From Chromatiaceae bacterium (GTDB taxonomy: Bacteria; Pseudomonadota; Gammaproteobacteria; Chromatiales; Chromatiaceae), in the NCBI GenBank assembly GCA_024235175.1, contig JACKMX010000007.1, forward strand, positions 1 to 64,000: 64,000 nt of DNA. Reading direction: 5' to 3'. Position 1 is the stretch's first letter. Each line of letters begins with the position of its first letter. This document shows positions 48,040 to 55,576 of the stretch, piece by piece. Made by a program: the position numbers and the translations under genes. The notes beneath the pieces are model-generated. The model was not told where the DNA came from, did not search any database, and saw only the letters and a program-made list of their open reading frames with translations.

Positions 48040-48108
48040 CCAAAATATCCAGCGGATGCACACTTCAGCCGAACCGCTTTTTGTTGCCGGTCATGTGCAG
48101 CGTTATGT
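48034..48108 (+). other. attC-like site overlapping a stop codon
   Basis: Outer boxes GCATAAC (48034-48040) and GTTATGT (48102-48108) pair over six bases. Inside, TGCACA and TGTGCA pair, and TCCAGCGGA resembles an L'' box. The stop of the preceding gene is inside the first box, as in gene cassettes. Box spacing is not canonical, so it may be degenerate or chance. Confidence 0.35.
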
Positions 48109-48130
48109 AATAAAGTCGGAATCAAATTCT

Positions 48131-48733
48131 ATGAACTTGGATAAGTATAGAAGCTTAGACGGTTGGAAGTTTATTTTTGATATTTTGCTGCATAAGCGTT
48201 TATATGCCGCGCGTTATAAAGACCTAAATGATCCTATGGAGGGATACTATACATTTGCATCTGGAAAGAATGTTTCATCCGCATATTCTGAAGAAATCTC
48301 CAGTGCAAAAAATGAATGGAGACTATGTTCTTTAAGCTCAGAGTATCGCAGTACTTTAATGTGGTCATATTATGGAGGAGGACATAGTGGTATAGCTATT
48401 GGTATTTCAAAACCAAGAAAAAAACCAAATGTTCTGATTGAGCGAGTTCGGTATGACAATACAGTATCTCTGAGTGGAGACCCGAATTATTCACCGCGTG
48501 ATGCTGCAATAGAAATATTGTCTCAAAAACTATACTCCTGGCACCATGAAAAAGAATACCGGATATTTTCAAGAGATGAGTTTATCAAGGTCAGTATTAG
48601 AGAAGTATTGCTAGGCTGTAAAATAGCTAATGACGATGAAGCACTGATTCGTAAATTCGTTGAGGGTCTCCGTCCTGAAATTGAAATACGTAAATTGCGA
48701 AGATCTGAACTCATTGCGGATTATGGTCATTAG
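48131..48733 (+). CDS. DUF2971 family protein
   Basis: 200 residues from ATG 48131. The DUF2971 pattern is visible: YRSLDGWKFIFDILLHKRLY, FKDL-type ARYKDLNDPMEG, CSLSSEYRSTLMWSYYGGGH SGIAIG, and WHHEKEYRIF. The gene is distinctly more AT-rich than the core genes around it. Family members often occur in islands and cassettes, and function is unknown; a defence or nucleic-acid role has been supposed. It follows an attC-like site. The frame is open from 48056, but similarity starts near LDKYRSL. Confidence 0.8.
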   Translation: MNLDKYRSLDGWKFIFDILLHKRLYAARYKDLNDPMEGYYTFASGKNVSSAYSEEISSAKNEWRLCSLSSEYRSTLMWSYYGGGHSGIAIGISKPRKKPNVLIERVRYDNTVSLSGDPNYSPRDAAIEILSQKLYSWHHEKEYRIFSRDEFIKVSIREVLLGCKIANDDEALIRKFVEGLRPEIEIRKLRRSELIADYGH

Positions 48734-48856
48734 TCTAAAAATGTACTGTTATAGAACGTATTCACATGTCAAGGCACTCTAGCAGGATACATATCTGCGC
48801 TGCATCGCGACGGTTAGCGCGGCATGTGTGCCGGGCATGGCACGAAGCTAGTGTAG

Positions 48857-48979
48857 TGTCCTGAATATGGACAGTTAATCAATGCGATGAGCAGCTATAT
48901 CAGGTTTTATAACGAGGAAAAACTACATTTCTCATTGGAATTTTGTACGCCAATGGAGATTGAAGCGCTATGCGCCTAA
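48857..48979 (+). pseudogene. Remnant of an IS3-family transposase 3' end
   Basis: The reading frame 48887-48979 encodes MSSYIRFYNEEKLHFSLEFC then TPMEIEALCA and a stop, the end of an IS3-family OrfB (pattern FYNEERLHSSL...TPMEFE). The catalytic DDE part is gone. Just upstream, TGTCC-TGAATAT-GGACA (48857-48873) is a small palindrome that resembles IS3 end sequences. The rest of the gap 48734-49016 holds no gene. Confidence 0.75.
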
Positions 48980-49016
48980 CCAGTGGGTGTCGACTTTTTC
49001 CAAGGAACTCTTCCAA

Positions 49017-49289
49017 TCAAGAATGACGACTCTCCTGAATTTCTTTCGCAAGCCAGACTTTTATTAGTGACTGATATGGCATATCTCTTTTATTGGCCTC
49101 TACCTTAATGCTGTTTAATAATCCTTCAGGCAATCTCAAAGAAATAGTCTTTGTCGAAGGCTTAAGGTTTGGTAATACGGCGCGTTCAGCTTTACTCAAA
49201 TCCAGATATTCGCTCGTGTCATGGCTTTCCCAAAATTCACGCTCTTCTTTCTCGGATTTGAAGTCAGGTATTTTCTTAAGCTTTTTCAT
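49017..49289 (-). CDS. brnA: BrnA-like antitoxin (ribbon-helix-helix)
   Basis: 90 residues. The acidic N-terminal half (FKSEKEEREFWESHDTSEY) would neutralise the toxin. The C-terminal half TISLRLPEGLLNSIKVEA, MPYQSLIKVWLAKEI is a ribbon-helix-helix DNA-binding fold. It overlaps the 3' end of the toxin gene by 14 bases, the toxin being first, as in brnTA. It should repress its own promoter. Confidence 0.85.
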   Translation of the reverse strand: MKKLKKIPDFKSEKEEREFWESHDTSEYLDLSKAERAVLPNLKPSTKTISLRLPEGLLNSIKVEANKRDMPYQSLIKVWLAKEIQESRHS

Positions 49290-49575
49290 AAATCAATCTC
49301 TCTTTACGATGCATATTCCTGGCAGAAATAACATGTATGAGCGTGTCCTCATCTCTTAGGGTAAACGCAATGTGAAGTTTTCTTTTGTTGTCAGTTTTAC
49401 CGTATGCGTGGTACCTCGATTCATTTGCGCTGTGCTTTTCATCCAACAGTAACAGTAAAGGCTCATTGAAAAATACTTGCTCGGCTTCTGCTTGGCTAAC
49501 ATCATGCCTTTCCTGGCTTTTTCTGGAATTTCCTTCATCCCAATCAAAGCCGACAATGTTGCTTAAATCAAACAT
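49276..49575 (-). CDS. brnT: BrnT-family RNase toxin
   Basis: 99 residues starting MFDLSNIVGFDWDEGNSRKS (49575), the RelE-fold BrnT family. Typical stretches are HDVSQAEAEQVFF, DEKHSANESRYHAYGKT, LHIAFTLRDEDTLIHVISARNM and the final ER-x-YE (KERLIYEKA). It would cleave mRNA when antitoxin is lost. The frame extends to 49665, but the family starts at FDWDEG. Adjacent to an attC-like site, consistent with cassette-borne toxin-antitoxin genes. Confidence 0.88.
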   Translation of the reverse strand: MFDLSNIVGFDWDEGNSRKSQERHDVSQAEAEQVFFNEPLLLLLDEKHSANESRYHAYGKTDNKRKLHIAFTLRDEDTLIHVISARNMHRKERLIYEKA

Positions 49576-49612
49576 GGAAAGTATATTCTCAATATATACA
49601 AATATAGTCAAG

Positions 49613-49673
49613 GCACTAACAGGGCGCTCCAGCCGACCGCAAAAAAACGCGGCGGTTGAGTGCAACCTTAGGC
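49613..49673 (+). other. attC-like recombination site (degenerate)
   Basis: Imperfect palindrome: GCGCTCCAGCCGACCGC against GCGGCGGTTGAGTGC, around an A-rich loop with unpaired bases, inside outer boxes CACTAAC and CTTAGGC. The layout follows integron attC sites; the last box has C where the crossover G is expected. The bases before it (GTCAAGGCACT, 49608-49618) recur exactly at 48768-48778 after the DUF2971 gene. The gap to 49868 is otherwise empty. Confidence 0.45.
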
Positions 49674-49868
49674 CAACACGTACTGATAAACCACTATGCG
49701 TCCATACACTGTACCCGTAATTCGGCTATTTCATGCTTTATTACGTGTGGTTATAAGCGGTTATCGGGAGTTTTACCGGACAGCTGTGAAGAGTGCTATT
49801 ATCAATAGTGTCTTATCGACATACAGACTCGCCAGCCCCTTGATCACTGGAATATACGGAGATTATCC

Positions 49869-51725
49869 ATGCGCTCTTTTGCAGAGAAACCCAAGGCAAT
49901 TCAGCAAGCTGGATCTTCCAAGGCTGGGGGCCGTATTCTGTCACACCTCAGACACAGCCATAAGGTGCATGCGATTATCACCCGGCGCACGATCGAAAAT
50001 GATGTGGTGCAGAGGTTACCGCGAAATCATCCTGATGATCCTGACCATGTGTTGTCTGACACAAGCTCACAGCGAGTTGGTGGTGATTTCGATCCAATAT
50101 CCTCAAGTCCGCTGAAGGCAGTTACATTGCAGACGAAACTGGTGATAAGCGAGCCGGGTGACAGATACGAGCAAGAGGCGGACCGGGTGGCTGAGCAAGT
50201 GATGAGAATGCCGGAGCCTGAATTCCAGCGATCTAGCGCCTGTGGAAATGGATGCCAGTCCGATGCAGGGCAGATCAGCCGGGAAGTCAACGGCTTGCAA
50301 ACAAAGATCATCCGGCCAGGCAGCATGCAAACTGAAGCGGCACCGCCGGTTGTTCTTGAAGCACTCCAATCTTCGGGTCGATCAATTGATCCTGCGACAA
50401 GCACATATATGGAGACCCGGTTCGGCCATGATTTCAGTCATGTGAGGATTCACTCCGACACAGCGGCCGCAAGATCGGCACGGGCAGTGAATGCCAAGGC
50501 CTATACCTTGGGCCGGGATGTGGTTTTTGCATCAGGCCAGTACACACCTGGCACAACGGAGGGCAGGCGGCTTTTGGCCCATGAACTCGCTCATGTGCTA
50601 CAACAACACGGCCAATCAGTGACTCCACGGGAAACTCGCAGAGACATGCTGGTCAAAGAGCCGAGCAGGGATAAACCCTCATCAGTCCAAGTTACGGAAA
50701 TGCCCCGGAATACTCTGTCCCGCAGGGAATTGATAGGAGAGGAACAATACACCGCATGCACCGATCCACCTTACTTCTGGCCCCAGGTGTGTAATGACCG
50801 GGAAAACACGCGATTCACGCCAGAACCGGTGGAAGTGATGACAGAGGCGGAGTGGCGCGAGCATATGAGAAGGCACGACTTCGCGCGTTCAAGAGAGCGC
50901 ACATTCCTGCGCAGCGTGTACATAAGTGATGCCCGTTATCCAGATTACGCAGTGGAGAATCAACGCGGTTTCTTCGATTTTACTCTTATTGACCATGACG
51001 TTGAGGCGAGCCGCCGGCTCGACCGGGTGCCCACTGAATCCGAGAAGCTGGCTTTCGCCAAGGCACTTATTCTGCTGGGTGGTGCCAGGCAGCACGACTG
51101 GAGGTTTGAGGCACCGCTTGTTGCACGTTTCATCAGGGATTGGCAACACCGAGTGGTGGAGGGCGAGGCCCGTGCCGGGCGTATCTTCACGCGAGAGCAG
51201 GCCGGTCTGGTTATTCCGGAAGGTGCTCCCGGGCGTTTCTTCAACCCAGCCGCCAAGAGTGTCGGACTCTCGATGATCGAGAGTGCCTCCGGCCTCATGA
51301 TGCGCGGGCTGACCCTGTACATTCACTCATACGGCAGCAACGCGTCTGAGCGGGAGAACGCGAATCGGATTATTCAGTCCGCAGGTAACATCTTGCGCCA
51401 GGGCGCCGAGACCCTGGATGAAATTTCCGCCGAGGAACGCCGACGTGTGGAGGCATCCATCAATGTTCTGGTAGACGTCTTTTCATTACCCGGGGCTTCA
51501 GACCTGTCTCGTGTAACGCGCAGTATTTTCAAAGCATCTTTCACTCCAAGTATCGGTGGTGCTCTTGCGGATACGGATTCGGCCGTTGACAGGATGCTGA
51601 GGATTCAAAGCGGGACCATTCAGTTTCTGGAGAATTTCGACTATGAGGGTCATGGACACACTGGGAATGTCGGTCAGGATATTAAAGAGCATCTTCAAAC
51701 CATGATCAGAAGTCTGCTTCAATAA
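49869..51725 (+). CDS. DUF4157-domain protein with HELAH motif and unknown C-terminal domain
   Basis: 618 residues, no signal peptide. Residues 1-75 are basic and low-complexity. A short DUF4157-associated element LVISEPGDRYEQEADRVAEQ lies near 92. The DUF4157 domain (about 165-248) reads MEARFG-type METRFGHDFSHVRIHSD, AYTLGRDVVFASGQY and TTEGRRLLAHELAHVLQQH, with the zinc-protease-like H238-E-L-A-H242. The remaining 370 residues are not recognised and may be an effector domain. DUF4157 proteins have been linked to extracellular contractile injection systems as cargo. No sheath, tube or baseplate genes are in the window, so it is an orphan. GGAG lies eight bases before the ATG. Confidence 0.85.
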   Translation: MRSFAEKPKAIQQAGSSKAGGRILSHLRHSHKVHAIITRRTIENDVVQRLPRNHPDDPDHVLSDTSSQRVGGDFDPISSSPLKAVTLQTKLVISEPGDRYEQEADRVAEQVMRMPEPEFQRSSACGNGCQSDAGQISREVNGLQTKIIRPGSMQTEAAPPVVLEALQSSGRSIDPATSTYMETRFGHDFSHVRIHSDTAAARSARAVNAKAYTLGRDVVFASGQYTPGTTEGRRLLAHELAHVLQQHGQSVTPRETRRDMLVKEPSRDKPSSVQVTEMPRNTLSRRELIGEEQYTACTDPPYFWPQVCNDRENTRFTPEPVEVMTEAEWREHMRRHDFARSRERTFLRSVYISDARYPDYAVENQRGFFDFTLIDHDVEASRRLDRVPTESEKLAFAKALILLGGARQHDWRFEAPLVARFIRDWQHRVVEGEARAGRIFTREQAGLVIPEGAPGRFFNPAAKSVGLSMIESASGLMMRGLTLYIHSYGSNASERENANRIIQSAGNILRQGAETLDEISAEERRRVEASINVLVDVFSLPGASDLSRVTRSIFKASFTPSIGGALADTDSAVDRMLRIQSGTIQFLENFDYEGHGHTGNVGQDIKEHLQTMIRSLLQ

Positions 51726-51917
51726 TGCGATAACCGGAAGTTTGTTTTGGTAAATGGATATTTGAATTCAGAACAGATTTTCTTAAGCCGCCTGTCAGAT
51801 AGCGTTGAATCCGACTGTCTCCTGGGAGGAAAAAATAGCTCAACAAGAAAGAGAGAAAATACCGGGTTATTGAAAACTGTCTGAATGGGCGCCAAATTGG
51901 AGCCGTTGGAGAGCAAA

Positions 51918-52700
51918 ATGCAAGATTCATGGCAATCAGGTGATCCGTACGAATACTTTATGGGAAGGTGGAGCAGACTGGTAGCCGAGCAATTTGTAGA
52001 TTGGCTAACACCGAAACCCAGACGCCGGTGGCTGGATGTCGGCTGCGGTTCAGGCGCTTTGAGTGAAGCGGCAATCAAAAGGCATGATCCGGAATCTGTA
52101 ATCGCCATTGACCAGTCAGAAGGTTTTGTACTTACTGCTCAACAGCGTCTTGGCAGCAATGCGAATTGTAGAGTGGGTAATGCAGTATCATTGCCACTTG
52201 ATAACGCGTCGATAGATATTGCTGTTTCCGGTTTGGTATTGAATTTCATTCCAGAACCGGAAAAAGCGCTTGCAGAGATGCAACGGGTAACTCGCAAAGG
52301 CGGAACCGTCGCGGCATATATTTGGGATTACGCAGGAAAAATGGAGTTGCTTAATCGCTTCTGGGATGCTGTCGTGGAAATCAACCCGAGCGCGTCTGGC
52401 CTCCATGAAGGTCACCGCTTTGCAGATGCAAATGCAGGACAGCTGAGTAATCTCTTCAGTCGAATAGGATTTTCCCAGGTTGAAGCAGCTCCGCTTGAAA
52501 TAGTTACACACTTCACCGACTTCGAGGATTATTGGAGACCATTCCTGGGTGGTCAGGGGCCGGCACCAACATATGTGTCCAAGATGGATGACAAAGAGAG
52601 AAACTGCCTGAGAGAGGCGTTGGCGCAGAGGTTGCCTCTCAAAGAGGATGGCTCAATCTTTTTGACTGCGCGTGCATGGGCAGTGAAAGGAATTGTGTGA
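51918..52700 (+). CDS. SAM-dependent methyltransferase (class I)
   Basis: 260 residues from the ATG at 51918, five bases after GGAGAG; an ATG at 51885 is possible. The SAM motif is WLDVGCGSGALSEAA near residue 42, followed by VIAIDQSEGFV (acidic loop) and ALAEMQRVTRKGGTVAAYIW. It is like the UbiE/BioC/Methyltransf_11 group; small-molecule substrate unknown. The following truncated methyltransferase begins inside its stop codon. Confidence 0.85.
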   Translation: MQDSWQSGDPYEYFMGRWSRLVAEQFVDWLTPKPRRRWLDVGCGSGALSEAAIKRHDPESVIAIDQSEGFVLTAQQRLGSNANCRVGNAVSLPLDNASIDIAVSGLVLNFIPEPEKALAEMQRVTRKGGTVAAYIWDYAGKMELLNRFWDAVVEINPSASGLHEGHRFADANAGQLSNLFSRIGFSQVEAAPLEIVTHFTDFEDYWRPFLGGQGPAPTYVSKMDDKERNCLREALAQRLPLKEDGSIFLTARAWAVKGIV

Positions 52701-52999
52701 TAGGGCATGAATCCATCGTAATCCTTTTGGCTGTCGCCGTAGTTGCCTTCACGGGAATCATATGGAGGGTAGCCTCCAATCGGCGGCATCTTCCATGCCC
52801 GGTATGGTTGCGTTGGCTTGTGGAGCTTGACAACCCGTTTACAAAAACGAACCGGGCTGCTTTTATTATTGAAACTCTTAGCCTGTCCAAGGGAATGAAG
52901 GTCTTGGATGCCGGTTGTGGGCCCGGACGTCTCACGGTTCCTTTGGCTCAGAGTGTTGGCCGGAATGGTTGTGTAGTTGCGCTGATGCGATGTTGTTAA
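52697..52999 (+). pseudogene. Truncated membrane-anchored methyltransferase
   Basis: The GTG at 52697 overlaps the previous stop (GTGA) with AAAGGA upstream, typical coupling. A hydrophobic anchor (SIVILLAVAVVAFTGIIW) is followed by a methyltransferase start, FTKTNRAAFIIETLSLSKGM and KVLDAGCGPGRLTVPLAQ. After VVAL the frame meets a stop, so only the first third of the catalytic fold remains. The 233 bases to 53232 show no continuation or other gene. Confidence 0.75.
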
Positions 53000-53232
53000 T
53001 CGCCAACATTGCGTCAATCCGGTAGTTGCACAGACGGTTGCCAAATTGCGCGATATTTTACTGTTACGACTCGAAGCGGCACCGTGAGGAGTGTTCAGAG
53101 CGGGATAGGGAAGCCATAAATGGATTGCTTGATGATTTCATGCATTCACGTTAATAAAGCCTGTAACAATGAAGTGGGCAAAGCTCTATTGCACGCCCCT
53201 GAGGCCAGGCGCTGATCGAGGGAAACTCTGAT

Positions 53233-54231
53233 ATGTCTCAGGAAACAGTCAAAATTCGCTTGCTCGCTGCGGACGCTCTGGACGTCGATGTCGATGTGTT
53301 GGCACTGAAATATGCCCAAGCCAACTATGGATTGGATACAAAGGTTAGCCGGATTCTTACCGAAGAGGGTAAGGAGCCATCGCTGATGAAACCGAAGCCG
53401 AATGGATTCTGCCTGATTGATGGAGTTTCAGGAATTGCCGCCCGACAGATTCTCTTCGTTGGAGTGGCTCCATTGTATTCCTTTGGATACGCTGAGATCA
53501 GAGAGTTCTCCCGCCGTGTGTTATCCGCACTTGCGGGATCGGCGCCCCGAACCCGGCGCATAGCCCTGACGCTTCATGGTGCCGGTTACGGACTGGATGA
53601 GAATGAGGCTTTCGAGTCAGAAGTTGCCGGTTTGATCGATGCGATTCGCAGCCTGGATTTCCCCGAGGATCTTGAGGAGGTTGTCATAATTGAGGGGAAC
53701 AGAGGCAGGGCACAACGTCTGGATGCGGTACTCAGGCAGTTGCTGCCTGGAGGCGGCATCGCCATCAACGTCCACAGAGGCGTGGGGAGTGGCACTGGGG
53801 ACAGTGAAAAGCTGCGCACGGTAGGTTATACATCAGCGGCAAAAGAGCATGTGTTCGTGGCCATGCCTTTCAAGGATGAGATGGATGATGTTTACCACTA
53901 TGGTATTCAAGGCGCGGTTCGCGGTGCCGGTTTCCTTTGCGAAAGGGCGGATCTTTCATCTTTTACCGGTGATGTCATGGACTGGGTTCGCGAACGGGTC
54001 CGGAGTGCCACACTGGTCATTGCTGATCTTACGGAAGCCAATCCAAATGTATACCTTGAAGTGGGATATGCCTGGGGATGCGGAGTTGCGACACTCCTGC
54101 TGGTTCAGGATGTGGACCATCTCAAGTTCGATACGAGAGGGCAGAGATGCCTGCTCTATAAAAAGATCAGAGACCTTGAGGATTCCCTGACAAAAGAACT
54201 CAGAGCGTTGCGGGATAACAGGACGATTTGA
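53233..54231 (+). CDS. Two-domain protein: possible macro-like N-terminus plus NDT/TIR-like C-terminus
   Basis: 332 residues, no signal peptide or membrane segment. The N-terminal half (about 1-175) alternates strands and helices (ILFVGVAPLYSFGYAEIREF, ALTLHGAGYGLDENEAF) and resembles the macro-fold N-domain of leucine aminopeptidase, but this is tentative. The C-terminal half (about 205-325) is clearer: HVFVAMPFKDEMDDVYHYGI, VIADLTEANPNVYLEVGYAW, then LLLVQDVDHLKFDTRGQRCL. This is the nucleoside-deoxyribosyltransferase/TIR-like fold; the Asp of ADLT and Glu of LEVGYA are candidate catalytic residues. Such domains occur in defence systems. It stands alone; GAGGG lies about ten bases before the ATG. 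Confidence 0.75.
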   Translation: MSQETVKIRLLAADALDVDVDVLALKYAQANYGLDTKVSRILTEEGKEPSLMKPKPNGFCLIDGVSGIAARQILFVGVAPLYSFGYAEIREFSRRVLSALAGSAPRTRRIALTLHGAGYGLDENEAFESEVAGLIDAIRSLDFPEDLEEVVIIEGNRGRAQRLDAVLRQLLPGGGIAINVHRGVGSGTGDSEKLRTVGYTSAAKEHVFVAMPFKDEMDDVYHYGIQGAVRGAGFLCERADLSSFTGDVMDWVRERVRSATLVIADLTEANPNVYLEVGYAWGCGVATLLLVQDVDHLKFDTRGQRCLLYKKIRDLEDSLTKELRALRDNRTI

Positions 54232-54451
54232 CTGGTGACGGTGCTGCTCAGTTAGCCCGTTAAACACGCTGTTGTCAGGGGGGCTCACAATGTGCACACA
54301 GGTGTGTTTGGTAAGAGGATGGTTGTACCTTGGTTTGATCATTGACGTGATAATTCTCACGGCGCGGTCTGGAACTGACAAGTTGGTGTACGGTCAGATT
54401 TAATTGAATCCCTTCACTTCGTTGCATACTTTAGAAAAGGCGTATAACCGT

Positions 54452-55576
54452 ATGACTGATATAGTAATTGCGGGCTACAAAAGAACTCCGTTCACACTGG
54501 CGAAGAAGGGAGGATTGGCAAGAGTGCGACCCGATGATCTCGCGGTTGCGGCGGTACAGGCTCTGCTGCGGCAGACGGGTATCGGGGGTGAAGCGGTTGA
54601 AGATCTGATTCTGGGCTGCGCTTTTCCCGAGGGTGAGCAGGGGTTCAACATGGCGCGGCTGGTTGTGCTGCTGGCTGGGTTGCCTCAGAGCGTGGGCGGT
54701 GTCACCGTCAACCGTTTCTGCGGCTCCTCGATGCAGGCTATCCACCAGGCTGCCGGGGCTATTCTGATGGGTGCAGGCGAGGCGTTCATCTGTGCGGGCG
54801 TGGAATCGATGACCCGCATACCCATGACAGGTTTCAACCCGATGCCGAATCCCAGGCTGGCAGAACAGCTGCCGGGCGCCTATATGAGCATGGGCGAGAC
54901 CGCGGAGAATATCGCACGCGAGTATCAGATCCCCAGAAGCGAGCAGGAGCAGTTTGCACTCTCCAGTCAGCAGCGGGCTGCCCGGGCGCGGGCCGGGGGC
55001 AAGCTGGCCGACGAGATTGTTGCCGTCGCAGAAGTGCAGGTCGACGGTTGCATCCGGGAGGAGACCACGCTGGCGGCGCTGGCGGAACTTCAGCCGGCGT
55101 TCGATGAGAACGGCAGCGTCACCGCGGGTACTGCGTCGCCATTGACCGATGGCGCAGCGGCGGTCCTGGTCTGCAGCGATGCATTCGCCAGAAGCAGCGG
55201 ACTGGAAATACTGGCAAAGATCCGCAGTATTGCCATTTCGGGTTGTGCTCCGGAGGTGATGGGCATTGGCCCGGTTATCTCCAGCCGCAAGGCGTTGCAG
55301 CGCGCCGGCCTGCAGGTGAGCGATGTGGATATCATCGAGCTCAACGAAGCGTTTGCCTCCCAATCCCTCGCCTGCATACGCGAACTCGGTCTGGATCTGT
55401 CGAAGGTCAATATCGACGGCGGTGCCATAGCGCTGGGACACCCGCTGGGGGCCAGCGGCGCGCGCATCACCGGCAAGGCGGCCGCGCTGCTCAAACGCGA
55501 GGGCAAACAGTTTGCGCTGGCCACCCAGTGCATCGGCGGCGGCCAGGGCATAGCCACGGTGCTGGAGGCGGTCTGA
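54452..55576 (+). CDS. fadA: Acetyl-CoA acyltransferase (thiolase)
   Basis: 374 residues from ATG 54452. It cleaves 3-ketoacyl-CoA to acetyl-CoA in beta-oxidation. The nucleophile cysteine is in VNRFCGSSMQAIH near residue 89. GGAIALGHPLGASGARI holds the active His, and CIGGGQGIA the second Cys near the C-terminus. Its stop codon overlaps the next ATG (TGATG), coupling it to the FadB-like subunit. Confidence 0.94.
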   Translation: MTDIVIAGYKRTPFTLAKKGGLARVRPDDLAVAAVQALLRQTGIGGEAVEDLILGCAFPEGEQGFNMARLVVLLAGLPQSVGGVTVNRFCGSSMQAIHQAAGAILMGAGEAFICAGVESMTRIPMTGFNPMPNPRLAEQLPGAYMSMGETAENIAREYQIPRSEQEQFALSSQQRAARARAGGKLADEIVAVAEVQVDGCIREETTLAALAELQPAFDENGSVTAGTASPLTDGAAAVLVCSDAFARSSGLEILAKIRSIAISGCAPEVMGIGPVISSRKALQRAGLQVSDVDIIELNEAFASQSLACIRELGLDLSKVNIDGGAIALGHPLGASGARITGKAAALLKREGKQFALATQCIGGGQGIATVLEAV

